NCBI GenBank assembly: GCA_026770025.1 | Contig: JAMXDE010000003.1 | Location: forward strand, 3,534,001 to 3,598,000 | Direction of reading: 5' to 3' | Length of the DNA: 64,000 bases | Source of the DNA: Craspedostauros australis | Taxonomy: Eukaryota > Bacillariophyta > Bacillariophyceae > Mastogloiales > Achnanthaceae | Shown here: piece by piece, positions 11,001-20,321 of the stretch | Position numbering within the stretch: position 1 is the first letter of the stretch | How the letters are laid out: every line of letters begins with the position of its first letter | Translations under genes and position numbers: made by a program | The notes under the pieces: generated by a model | Database searches by the model: none | Told to the model about the DNA's origin: nothing | Seen by the model: only the letters and a program-made list of their open reading frames with translations

Positions 11001-12002
11001 GCATCGTCGGCGGGCGGAGCTGTTGATAGCAGCAGGTATCCCATCCGTCTCCCCAGCGCCCTCATGCAACCCAGCAGCGACAAGATGTCCTACTCCACGG
11101 TCATTCCCTGTGGAATGTGTTTGGAGGTGGATCCCTGGGTGCAGAACAACGCTATGCGGGAACAGCAAATGATGAAGTTAGAGTACGCCAGGTTACGTGG
11201 AGGCCAGGGTTGGATTCCGCGTCAGCTCAACGGCAGAGCGGTGGTGGAGACGGTGCAATCACCCGAATTCCGGCTTGGGTCCTTCTGGTTCCGCGTTCAG
11301 GCACGATCCGGCATCAAGGTGCGCATGGGGCCATCGAACAGGGCACCATCCATCAAGTCCGACGACGGCGTTTTCTTCCGCTTCGAGTGTGGGGAATACC
11401 TGCGCGCCTCCGAAGTCATGACCGTGTTCAAGAGCGATGCACCGTCTGAATGCTTCGCCAAGCTGTATCGCAATCGTCACGTTCGGCTGCATAACGTGCA
11501 CTCGGAGTACCGATCATTGACCAGCCTCACAACGCAAGCAGAATGGGTCCAGATTTTCAGCGAAGACGAGCTCTTCCTCGACGAATGCGCAACCGAACCG
11601 CGCATCGAACGGCACCGGCAGGGTTGGCGGTACAACGTCGTGCTGGATGCACGCATCCACGTCCACAAGGGACCATCGCTGCTTGCCGATCGCACGGGCA
11701 TGCCGTTGCTGGGTGGCGAGAGCGTGCTTATCACTGAACGTGTCACAGGACCAGGTGACACCATGACGTGGCTGCGACTCAAGGACAGCCAAGGCTGGAT
11801 TCACAACGTCAGCGAATCAGGCGAGCCGCTCATGATCCCGCACTCCTTGCGGCACCGCAAGCAACACCCATCCGGGCGGTCGAGCCACGGAGCAGGCGGG
11901 GGTGCATCCGGACCGCAAGAAGACATCGCGTACAACACCATCATAGCGCGGTTGTTCCACAGCGACCTTCCCGAGAACGGTCCCAAGATCGGAAAGGCAT
12001 GA
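8001..12002 (+). CDS. Large protein with about six SH3-like modules
   Basis: Single-exon gene, 1,333 residues, beginning at the ATG at 8001. Its function is not recognised. About six divergent modules share the pattern (F/Y)xxRVxxxxGxxIxxGPS followed by a Gly-Trp segment, as in SH3b-like folds. They begin near residues 50, 422, 712, 903, 1094 and 1210. Examples are WYRVVSPTPLAILTGPS and WFRVQARSGIKVRMGPS, each followed by a strand ending in GW. Long Ser/Ala/Asn-rich disordered linkers separate them. There is no signal peptide or membrane segment. SH3-like repeat proteins of this sort often act as scaffolds, but nothing here shows the partner. The modular reading is supported by the sequence; any role is inference. 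Confidence 0.8.
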   Translation: MADDAKAKRQEMGERSQPDAPVSRPQHEMLDEAADKTTATTTTTTTTKEMKYYRVVYRGVVSLLQEPKTQSQRSGAYVSYGEIIGTMDESVVETEGQHGCGASVSAANTAANAGTHAAGRSASQPNVIPGSPQSPSRHRLGSAIRTPVLEHVMRTASTIEQHPPSSTSPQLPSPPRSAVSHSALSVASFRALRAYPNAPPQSSSSSPSLSVAISAASAGSYLSNAAMNTCKVLRVDVVLTGGYAMDGSNGAANGAANAAKQRPTTATDKTPKRTNHAPPRSLALPIVDPSPLPAMTSELSPSISKVTIHETDNESDDDGDVGDDAHANHHNRRSTRNHDHADVTEVESTITSSTIKTGEPSIPRSKEINGIGHTQQRQQQQSVTGSAEERDDISHHGYIFSRRHGVPILEPLPCAPFCETGQFWYRVVSPTPLAILTGPSLDAPKTKATILPGTVHEISLRVVMGSIGSSANANRGIAMEESNTVFLRLSRRRGWVVDRRIPNSASATNRNFRTVITMREVPNDAMTVTSATDESSSIVSMISGSAASIATPMSSARRRHRAPRRRQESMKEVDGLGPLPQLVGVSRMTDVSMLHNQSTLSSYSVSDTSPPMNKSHHTQTITANNNNNNQAHGNAHGHAHGPGGMLSPSSNISLLSDESCNDPAAHIQRIANSSGVATTPDRSVARSTVSNGSSAMLRRHQQQYQMQAQPSFFLMRVNAPRGLKILDAPHFQVNSLIRGSNPAGAGHLSPAHDSAAGSGAASSVSGLTSHSAAGSGAAAGASGVGNKSIFSTMAGGNHTTTLTSKMGNPAVFDSITKARKLPRGTVFEACKRMEAGGAAFINQGGSGLIKLSDNSGWAIVPYQHELDDQYRHYHGSVSNVREGEATRAFEEVGNAVINDRVMPVYLRVLAKGGVAISLPPHSHTFSDEETSPTSSTGGSSGISGGNSLSNSEVASSVGSSFLDAMFRTPQKKRDGESNAGSSIHLQGLQHGGGAGGTNKAASSAGGAVDSSRYPIRLPSALMQPSSDKMSYSTVIPCGMCLEVDPWVQNNAMREQQMMKLEYARLRGGQGWIPRQLNGRAVVETVQSPEFRLGSFWFRVQARSGIKVRMGPSNRAPSIKSDDGVFFRFECGEYLRASEVMTVFKSDAPSECFAKLYRNRHVRLHNVHSEYRSLTSLTTQAEWVQIFSEDELFLDECATEPRIERHRQGWRYNVVLDARIHVHKGPSLLADRTGMPLLGGESVLITERVTGPGDTMTWLRLKDSQGWIHNVSESGEPLMIPHSLRHRKQHPSGRSSHGAGGGASGPQEDIAYNTIIARLFHSDLPENGPKIGKA

Positions 12003-12806
12003 CGTAATTCTTCGATAAGGTAGTCTGCGGTACTCCGTTCTTCTCCATCGCGAGCTCCTACACTCGTACATGGTGATACAGCCAGCGCGATAGCGTGTCA
12101 CTTCTCACTCCCCATGAGATTCAACACTCTCTGCCTTGATTCGTTGTTGTTGTTGTTCTCTTTGCTCATTGTCACAGATTCCGTTGATGATTTGGTGTGT
12201 GTCCGCATCCGGAGAAAGATGCTGTCACCGGCGCTGTTGATACAGCTGCTCTTGTTGCTGGCGTCATGGGGATGCTTGCTGCCTGCACCGTCATGTGATG
12301 GGCCATGATGGTCACCCATCTCCCTTCTGCGCAAGAGGCTTCCTCTGCTCTGTCTTCTTCGAACCGTCCTCCACTGCCGGACCGTCCTTTCTTTGTCGCT
12401 TCTGGTCCCGAAGCAGCAGCCGCCGCAACAGACACGTTCCGCAAGGTGTCTTGTGTCGTGTTGGAATGCGAACTGCGATGACGGGAATGTATCCAAGAAA
12501 TCATCTGTTCCTTCACCCCCCAGTTCTCATTGGCTCTTGAGCTGATTGCAGAACTGTTCCTGTTTGGAAAATGAGAACCCATCAAAACCATCCACATCCA
12601 CAAAGCCAACAAGAGCACACGCAAAAGCAACAGGAGAAAGGACAACCGTCACGGTCGCTCGTACTGCAGAGTACTCGTGGCCAACACTGCAGCTGCGGAC
12701 GCACACGAAACAAAAGATTCCCACAAAAAGCAAATCCAGCAAACGAAAACGAAAAGCACAACCACGCAACGAAACGAAACTAAAAACAAGACAACAGCAT
12801 CCCACC
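12003..12806. other. Intergenic region, with one weak minus-strand ORF
   Basis: Lies between two plus-strand genes. It contains A/C-rich leader sequence (12540-12800) and a possible small minus-strand gene listed separately. Confidence 0.5.
12172..12504 (-). CDS. Possible small hypothetical protein
   Basis: A 110-residue frame starting with ATG at 12504. It is Ala- and Ser-rich with several internal Met residues, and contains the acidic-basic segment GGRFEEDRAEEA. Base choice at third positions resembles neighbouring genes, but there is no domain, signal peptide or homologous copy in the window. It could equally be part of the untranslated flanks of its neighbours. Confidence 0.25.
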   Translation of the reverse strand: MISWIHSRHRSSHSNTTQDTLRNVSVAAAAASGPEATKKGRSGSGGRFEEDRAEEASCAEGRWVTIMAHHMTVQAASIPMTPATRAAVSTAPVTASFSGCGHTPNHQRNL

Positions 12807-13905
12807 ATGGCCCGATTCACCTCCTTCCTCTTCCTTTTGGCAACGGCCGCAAACGCCTTCACCGTCCCACCGGCCGCGATGAACCGCGCAGTAAGTGCAT
12901 GAGGAGCTTCCATCATGCGATCCACCAGCAGTATGTCCAGAAACGGCTTCCGATGTGATGGCTTCATTCTTCGCCGCGTGTCACGCCGAAGATTCGTTCG
13001 CTTCCGCAATGATTCTCCACGACCCGCACCTGTCGGTATCATCGTGGAGACACGAAATCCGAGTGTGCCCGAGCGTGGGTGAGATCATCCATGCGTGCCA
13101 GAAAACTAAACCTCGCCATCCCCATTCCATTCCTTTCTCTCTCTCTCTCTCTTATTCGTCGTCGTCGCCGCCGTCTTCCCTCGTTGGACACGTTCACCAA
13201 CCACGACGATAACGGTGATGTTTATGATCGTGACGCCGACAACAACGATACCATTTACAGACCGCCGTGGCTTCCCCCACCGCCCAGAACCTCATCATGA
13301 CCGAGGCTGAGACCAACGAGATTCTGAAGAAGGCGGAGGACTGCGCCAACTCGGAGTGCTCCACGAGCGACGTCGACGATCTGGTCCGCGAGCTGAAGGG
13401 GACCGAGAAGGAGCTCAATGCCCGATTGGAGAAGATCATGAACATGATCGCCGCATTGCAGCATGCCAACGACAGCAAGAAGCGAAAAAAGGAGGAGGTC
13501 CGCCAGTTCGTGTCGGATATGCTCCGTGTCTTCAACACCGATGTAAGTGCGACCCTGGCCCATGATCGCAATCTCTTCTGCGCCCCACCCGCATGGTCGG
13601 CCTGCTCCCTCGCGGACATGTGAACCTGAGCAGAGTAAACTACTCCAAGCCACCAGGTTTATGTTCTCGCATGCGCCACGCTCCGTTCTCACCCCTGATT
13701 GCCTTGTTGCTCTCGCCACAACGATCCCCCATCATCTTGCTGCCTCTCATCACTCACGTATTCTCTGCAACTTCTCGCCCACATCAACCAATAACAGAAG
13801 CCAAACGTGTTCCCAACCGGATTCGTTGGAGACATTGGCGACGGTCCAACAACCGCGTACGATGCCTTCCCACCAAAGAAATGGTCTCCAGCCGACAAGC
13901 AATAG
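12807..13905 (+). CDS. Plastid-targeted coiled-coil protein, paralogue A (3 exons)
   Basis: Exons 12807-12890, 13261-13542 and 13798-13905, all phase 0 with GTAAGT donors, give 157 residues. Exon 1 encodes a signal peptide (MARFTSFLFLLATAANAF) ending in the Ala-Phe junction of heterokont plastid presequences. Exon 2 encodes an acidic/basic helical region with Cys-rich segment CANSEC and a likely coiled coil. Exon 3 was placed by homology to the convergent paralogue at 14893-15945: both end with PTG(F/W)xGxxGDGPxTAYD. The family is not recognised. Import into the plastid stroma is inferred from the presequence; the mature protein's role is unknown. Confidence 0.8.
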
Positions 13906-14892
13906 GCATCGTGGCACATTGCTTTCGCAATGCCCATAATGCAGAACAACGCGGCGCATGAGCTTAGGCTCTACTGATGGAGGCTTTTGGCAAGTTTTGA
14001 GGAGATGCCGAAACCACCGATTGTAGCATCTCCGCGAGAGACGAAATGCCAGGGTGTGTGCATCATCGGTGAAGCGCAAATATTGCAGCGAATGCATGGA
14101 TTGCATTGAATGAGTGAATTACTTTCGGACAAGCCAAGCAGCAGCCAGCTGGCAAGACCATCGTCGCAGCGCATGACAGATAGCACACCCGAGGAGATCG
14201 CAGCCAGCACACACACGGCAAGAAGACTCCAAGACACCACACAATACCAGAAATAACACAACAAATAGCAACAACATCAATATCAACATCAAAATCACAA
14301 TATTCGCACTTGGGGATGCGTGGAGAGTAGTTGTCGACGCAAAGGTGTCGTCGTCGTTGGCATCGACAAATGCTCTGATCATTTCCATTGCCATCGCGAC
14401 CACCATCATCGTCGACGCTGGTATCATAGTGCAGTCGTCAAACACTGATCGCATCCATCGTCCGCCTCAAACATACTCTTGCCCATCACCAGAGGTGACA
14501 GAAGCGACAATAAGGCTACAAGGGCAACAGGGAGCGAGTATGCACGAGGCTCAATGATCCCACGAATGCCCCGTGTAAACTCTGCAACTTTTGCCCCCAT
14601 GAAATCATGGCCGACAGCATCGACGCAACGACACAAGCTGATCAACTATCGACGCCAAATGACCTTTACGTGCTTGGTGTTTTCGATGTGGCTATGATTG
14701 TTTATTTTTGTCTAATCGATTATCTGATAATATTGTTGCTTCTGGCTTCTGCGACATTCTTTGGTATGCCTAGTCCGTCGTTTGTTGTCTTGGACAAGTG
14801 AATGTCTTGCGCAGCGCGTGGTGCTATCTTGCATAGTCTGGTGGGGTCGGGTGGACTGTGCTATGAGGTAATATGCTCATCGGCCGCCCAAG
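13906..14892. other. Intergenic between convergent paralogues
   Basis: About 990 bases holding the two 3' UTRs. I found no coding frame with support and no repeat linking the two flanks. Confidence 0.55.
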
Positions 14893-15945
14893 TTATGGGG
14901 ATGGCTGGTTCTTGCTCTTGATCTGCTTTGGTGCGAGGACGTCGTACGCAGTCTTTGGGCCGTCGCCGACCTCACCACTCCATCCAGTTGGCTGAGAGAG
15001 CGACGGATAGTCGTTTCCGCTGGCCTTGTCGCCGAGCTGGAAGATACGCCAGACAGCACGAACAGTCTCGCGGACCTCATCCTCCTTGCGGTCCAGGGAG
15101 GAGTTCACCTTCTCCAAGGCTTGGACGGTGGTTCTGACCTTCTTCACTCGGGTGTGCAGCTCCTTTTGCTGCTCCTTGAGGGCATCGATGAGCTCGCTGA
15201 CTTCACTGACGTCACACTCGCCCTCGGTACATTCCTTCGCCTGTGAGATGATGGCCTCCGTCTCTTGCGGTGTCATCAGGCCGAGCTGGGTTGGCTGCGC
15301 TTGTTATGGTGCGTGTGTGGTTGTTCATGCACACCCGATATTGATTGTGCGTTTGCATTTGCATTTGCGCGTGTGTGTACGTCCGGTGGAATAGCACGGG
15401 CCGCGTATAGTTGTCAATATCACCGCAGATATAGCATCATTGCCATGGTTGGTGCCGTCGCAAGTACGATAGCGATGACAGATCCGGGAGGCACGCAGCA
15501 CGATCGGGATCCAAGCCGCCGCAGAGAAATGGAACACCATGTGTCATCGGCGCATTGGCGAGCAAAGCAACAGAAGGAAAAGAAGACCAATGCAATGCGA
15601 TGCAAATGCAGAGCAATGTCGATAGAAAAAGAGATGGAGACAGCAAGAGAGAGAGAGAGAGAGAGAGCCACAACGGTGTGAGGAAGATGGCCGACGATTC
15701 CAAAGCGTATTTTGGTCGAAGCTGGAAGCCGTGAATCTTCTGTTCCGTTTGGATACGAGGACAATGACTGACGCTCCTTTTTGGGGTCACGGTGGTGCTC
15801 GTCTGCGAAATACCGCAAACACAAAAGAACCACCACGAGGCCCAGAGCCAACAACATCGATTGCACTTACGGCTCGGGCGTGTGGTGCGACCTGGAAGGC
15901 AGTTGCCGAGGCGACGAGGAGGGAGAGAACGAAGGCGACTTTCAT
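14893..15945 (-). CDS. Plastid-targeted coiled-coil protein, paralogue B (2 exons)
   Basis: Exons are 15871-15945 and 14893-15294 (minus strand, phase 0). The start ATG at 15945 opens a 25-residue exon (MKVAFVLSLLVASATAF then QVAPHARA), an ASAF-like plastid presequence. The second exon begins PTQLGLMTPQETE, matching paralogue A (SPTAQNLIMTEAET). It continues through a similar helical region (SxCxEGEC, DALKEQQKELHTRV) to PTGWSGEVGDGPKTAYD. The protein is 158 residues. The intron after the presequence is at the same place and phase in both paralogues; the second intron of paralogue A is absent here. Function unknown, plastid location inferred. Confidence 0.8.
15645..15666. repeat. GA dinucleotide repeat
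   Basis: Run of AG units inside the 576-base intron of paralogue B. Similar AG/CT runs occur at about 13138-13151 (intron), 18322-18341, 38098-38111 (NDC80 intron), 41940-41979, 50640-50657 and 63886-63902. Confidence 0.9.
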
Positions 15946-17050
15946 CTTGGCTTGTTGTTGTTGTTGTTGTTGTGGTATTGATTCGTTAGAGCTGTGGTGG
16001 TTTGTTGATTTCTTGTTTGGCTTTTGAGAAATTGTGAGTTTGCTGCCAAGATCTCGGGCGGAATCCTTTCCTCACGGTTCGCATGGACGGAGAGTGCGGA
16101 GGAAGGTGATGGAGGGTGGGACATGTGCGCGGCGATGTGTGTTTGGTGGTCTGTGTACTTGTTCCGTTCTCTGTGTGTCTGACGCGAACACTTCGGAGCG
16201 CAGCTGAGGAGGAACAAGGAAGTCAGACGAAGAGAACAAACAGACCATGTGAAACGAACGCCTGCTGTTGATGTCAATCGAAAATGAGAACCCCAGCATG
16301 TGTGCTCGAACACATCGTCCCGTGTTTTGAGTCGTATGACTTGTCGACATCACCTTGGGATACGCGGTAACATATGTAATTACACTACTAGTGACACCTG
16401 AAAACGAAAGAGAAATAGTGATGGGACTCACTAAATCTTGAAGCGCACCATCGTCGTCACACGATCGTGTTCTCTCCACACATGTCCCACACCAAGCTGT
16501 GCGCTGCTTTGACCAAGGCGGCTGTTATTGGCATTCACCTCTGATACACAGAGCGATAACGACGAACATTGCATTGCGTTCATGGAATAACATCTGTGTT
16601 GCAAGGCGAGGACCTGCAGCGTAAAGATGTACGAGTCGTGATGTATCCACTTGACTGTACTCTACTCTAAGTACCATCCGAGTAAGAGTACGTAGGTATT
16701 ATATTCTATTTTTTGAAAGTATTTGGGTCGACGAAGGCCTTGTCAACGATGTGCACACACTCAGTCCTATTGATAGTGACGTCCAAGCAGGAACAACGTC
16801 TGGCGTTCTTCTCTCCCGTTGTGCCGCACAATCAACCACCGAGTGAAATGAGCTGTAGTGACCCAACGAATCATTGACGCAAAGATGATATTCACCGAAG
16901 GAGCGGCAGTTCATCTTGGTGCCGCGGATCTTGATCTGGAGGCAGAGCTCCCCCCGCTACCGCCGCCTCCATTGGAGACGGATCTGTGTTGATCCAGCTG
17001 ATCCAGACCAAGATCGTTCCACCCCTCCTCTCGTCTCCTTCGTTCCGCGG
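15946..17050. other. Intergenic, no supported gene
   Basis: Contains a GTT-type trinucleotide run (about 15955-15972) in the leader of paralogue B. A 35-codon plus-strand frame at 16885-16992 is too short to call. AT-rich sequence lies around 16690-16715. Confidence 0.5.
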
Positions 17051-17612
17051 CTATGTGTTACAATCCATGCGCAGAGATGACACCAGAAAGTGCATTTGCA
17101 ACGCACCGGATAATAGCAAGGAGATGATGATGATGGCGAGGATGATGATAGAAGAACGGATCAGCGCGCTCTGTGTGAGTTTGCAATGCTTCGGCGTTTC
17201 GTATGGCGCAAAGAGGGCGCAATCTGTCGCACCCTCGTGGCTTGGGCAGGTGCAACTCTGTGTCAACATTTGGTCGAATGCTACGTGTGTTGATGTTGTT
17301 GAATGGGCATTGTTGTTTTATACGGTATGGTATAGAGCACGGGAACGAGTACGAGGACGCACAATCAAACTCACCTGTGTTGGCGGCAGAAGAAGAGTTG
17401 CCCGTGGGAGACACCACGATTGCATCGGCATCCAGCTCACCCTCCTCCATCAAAGGCGCTATTGTTGCCTCGTGTCGCATGATGTCCACCTCGTCATCAC
17501 TCAGCGCGTCCTTGGCCCACTCTTCGTCAACGATGTCCAACGGCGGGCGGCCGGATTTGGAGTTGGGCAGGCGGTGTCGCGTCACTGCGGCGTAGTTGCT
17601 GTCGGATGGCAT
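17051..17612 (-). CDS. Small hypothetical protein with possible C-terminal membrane anchor (2 exons)
   Basis: ATG at 17612. Exon 1 (17375-17612) encodes an acidic segment, with LDIVDEEWAKDALSDDEVDI around residues 25-44, and ends at a GTGAGT donor in phase 1. For the 3' part I prefer an acceptor ending GTAG with exon 17051-17280. This leads in the correct phase to a strongly hydrophobic helix (SIIILAIIIISLLL) and a stop, giving 155 residues and a tail-anchored look. An alternative acceptor keeps a different frame ending at 17058 without a membrane helix. The first exon is fairly secure and the second is uncertain. No family is recognised. Confidence 0.45.
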
Positions 17613-18434
17613 GGTCCCTCTCTCTCACTTTGGCAAAAACTCCCCCTACTCGTACTTGTATGATTGCTGTGCCTCGCTTGGGACTGTATAATCGAGAGTA
17701 GGCGTCTGAGTATGCTTATGATTATGTGCGAGGTATGGCAGATGATGAGTGATGGACGATGAACAACGCTGGCTCTGGCTTCCTGCTCTGTTCTCTTTGC
17801 CAAGTTCATGGATGCAGTTTCTCTGTTGAGTTTTCGTGTGTGTGATGCGACTTTGGTTTGGCATGAATTTGAAATTCGAAACACGGATGATTTTCTGTCA
17901 CGTTTGTTTGTGTGATGTCACTTTGTCTGCATCATTGGATGTGTCATGTCCCATTCAACAGTGTTCCGTTTGTCTTAGAAAATATAACGCTTGGACGTTA
18001 AAAGTCATGGTTTGCGCTCGCCAATCTCCTCCAACACAGTCGCTGAATTGGAGGCACCGAACAATGTTGGCCGTCTGCCACCAACACCAACTCCATCTCG
18101 CTCATCTTTTGTTGTTGAGTACTGAGAGTGGAAAAACAAGCCAGCGAACCTCCGTCAAATCAAAGTCTGCATCTTTGCATCGTCGACAATCGCTATCGCG
18201 AAAATCAATGCCATCATCTCGTTGTCATCCACTCAACCAACGACATCGACCCTTCATCAGCATCAACTGATACACCAAGATCCAAAGGACAGAGTCTGCG
18301 TTAACACGTTCAACTCTGCAAAGAGAGAGAGAGAGAGAGAGTCCAGAAGTATACTTTTGTCCTCTGCGGAAGCAACAACCAGTAGCAATCAGTAGCAACC
18401 AGTAGGCAAAAGCAACAATCAGAAGCAATCAACC
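17613..18434. other. Intergenic between divergent genes
   Basis: Upstream regions of the genes at 17612 (minus) and 18435 (plus). It holds the motif TACTCGTA at 17647-17654, about 35 bases from the minus-strand start codon, and a GA run at 18322-18341. No coding frame has support. Confidence 0.5.
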
Positions 18435-20000
18435 ATGAAGGTCCTTTCGTTTGCGTTGATGAGCGCCGTCGCGGCTGTGACAACAGCATCCAAAGCTCAC
18501 TCGCAGCAACATGGCAGACAGACCCGCGTCTCGAAGAAGGAGGTGAACGCATTGCTGCAATCCGGAAGAGTCGACAGGAAACGGCTGTTGGAGAATGCCA
18601 TCCCGTATGACCAAGGCAAAGGCAGCAGATCTTTGGAAGACGCGTACTTCGAGGTAACGGGGCAAATGTCTGTCAAATTCAACAGCTGCAGATCGTTGTC
18701 CATTCAGGATGACAATCTTCTGGCGGAGGGGTACCTGGAGCTGGCCTCCGCGGGGGAGCTCATCTCCCAACGCAGTTACGTGGTTATCGATCTGTGCACC
18801 CACCCGGATGGCTGCGACGACGACTCCTACCATGAATACACCCGCACGTACATGGTGGACATCGACACCTTCATCGCATCGACGTTGGGTTACATGCCGC
18901 AGGAGGTGGAGGAGTACTGCACCGGTTGTCAGGCCAACTCTTACTTTTGTAGCAACGTGGGATACAAGTCCACAGATGCCAGCGGCCTGGCCTACTTTTA
19001 CAAGGGCGAGAAGTACGAGATCATCGACTGCAGCGTCTGCTCCAATCTGCAGTGCTTCAACCAGTACGGGCAGTACGAAGCGAACGGTTGGGATGAGGTC
19101 GCCGAGTACATCGAGGGCATGTCCTGCATGGCCATGAACAGCGGCTACCAGCTCTCAACCGAGTCGATCGAAGCCCAGCTGGACTACGTGTCAGCCGGAT
19201 GGATCTGCGACGACGATGGCGACGCCTTCGAGATCGGCATCTTCGCGGACCAGTACTGCACTCTGTATGTCCCCAATGCCAAGTACATCGACTTCATCGA
19301 GAGCGGTTCCACCACATGGACGTACATGTACAAGTCGCAAGAGGCACTGAACTTCATGTTCACAAACAAGTACGAATGCTTCGGCGGCGAGACCCAGTAC
19401 GTCAACGACTACCAACAGATCAACGGTGACGACCCCTGTAGCCTCAACGAGTACGGCCAATACAATGACATTGACGAATGCGAGGAGCAGCTGGAAGAAA
19501 TGTACGCCAACATCGGAGACGTTTGCGACCAGCTGACAGCCGATGCCATCAACTTGGACACATGCAACACGAACGGCAACAACAACAATGGCAACAACAA
19601 CAACTACAATAACAACGGGCAAGATATGTGGCAGCAGTACATGACCGACATGAACTTCGACGTCATCTCGGAGTATCAGTACGATACCGACGCCATGTGC
19701 GCGGCCGTCGCATCCGACGTCCTCGCGGGCAGCAACTACAACAACGTCTACGATTCCAGCAGATCTGGAACCTACCAGGAGAACGAGGCATCCTCCAGCT
19801 TCTTCCCTTCGATACCGGATGCCAGAACCGTCAAGCAGGCTGCCGTCGACCCATCGAAAGTCCATCCGCTGACATTTGCCTCCATCGCCGTCCTCATCGG
19901 TGGTCTCTTTTTTATCGTCTTTTACTTCATGAAGTCTGAAGATGACGCGCCGGTCGATCCAGATGTTGTCGAGGTCAAGGAGGAGTACGTGCTGGCGTAA
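18435..20000 (+). CDS. Cys-rich type I membrane glycoprotein-like protein
   Basis: Single-exon gene of 521 residues, start ATG at 18435 in a good context. A signal peptide (MKVLSFALMSAVAAVTTAS) is followed by a lumenal or extracellular region of about 440 residues. That region is rich in Cys, Tyr, Asp and Glu, with repeated pairs such as CTGC, CSVCSNLQC and a late Asn-rich stretch (about 378-395). One transmembrane helix (about 479-500, FASIAVLIGGLFFIVFYFM) precedes a short acidic cytosolic tail. The layout suggests a single-pass surface or endomembrane protein with many disulfides. Proteins of this style are common in diatoms, but I do not recognise a named family. It converges with the Dicer-like gene 321 bases downstream. 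Confidence 0.8.
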   Translation: MKVLSFALMSAVAAVTTASKAHSQQHGRQTRVSKKEVNALLQSGRVDRKRLLENAIPYDQGKGSRSLEDAYFEVTGQMSVKFNSCRSLSIQDDNLLAEGYLELASAGELISQRSYVVIDLCTHPDGCDDDSYHEYTRTYMVDIDTFIASTLGYMPQEVEEYCTGCQANSYFCSNVGYKSTDASGLAYFYKGEKYEIIDCSVCSNLQCFNQYGQYEANGWDEVAEYIEGMSCMAMNSGYQLSTESIEAQLDYVSAGWICDDDGDAFEIGIFADQYCTLYVPNAKYIDFIESGSTTWTYMYKSQEALNFMFTNKYECFGGETQYVNDYQQINGDDPCSLNEYGQYNDIDECEEQLEEMYANIGDVCDQLTADAINLDTCNTNGNNNNGNNNNYNNNGQDMWQQYMTDMNFDVISEYQYDTDAMCAAVASDVLAGSNYNNVYDSSRSGTYQENEASSSFFPSIPDARTVKQAAVDPSKVHPLTFASIAVLIGGLFFIVFYFMKSEDDAPVDPDVVEVKEEYVLA

Positions 20001-20321
20001 GTAGCCGTCGCAACATGCAAATCAGATCAGCGGAAGTGAAATGAAGCGAAGTGACGTCCACAATACCCCTTCTCTTGACACAAACTGAATGAATTCAAGA
20101 CCAACCCAAACGGTGCACGCTGATGGACGAACAGATGATGAAGCGAAGGGTCTCAACTTGGAACAATGTAAAATAGATGTCTCATTCCCTTGAAACATCG
20201 CCCTGCTCCACATTAGTTTATCATGGCATCATCTTGATCTGTTGCGCGGCCATGCACGCGTTGAACGAACTTGCTCCGAGCGATGCGTATCCAAACTTCC
20301 TCCATCCTCCTCTGCAATCAA
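20001..20321. other. Short convergent intergenic region
   Basis: Holds the 3' ends of two convergent genes. Nothing else is visible. Confidence 0.6.

Noticed and set aside
16885-16992. 35-codon plus-strand ORF with Leu/Glu/Pro-rich product
   Set aside because: Codon choice is plausible but it is too short, has no visible splice partner and no homologue in the window.
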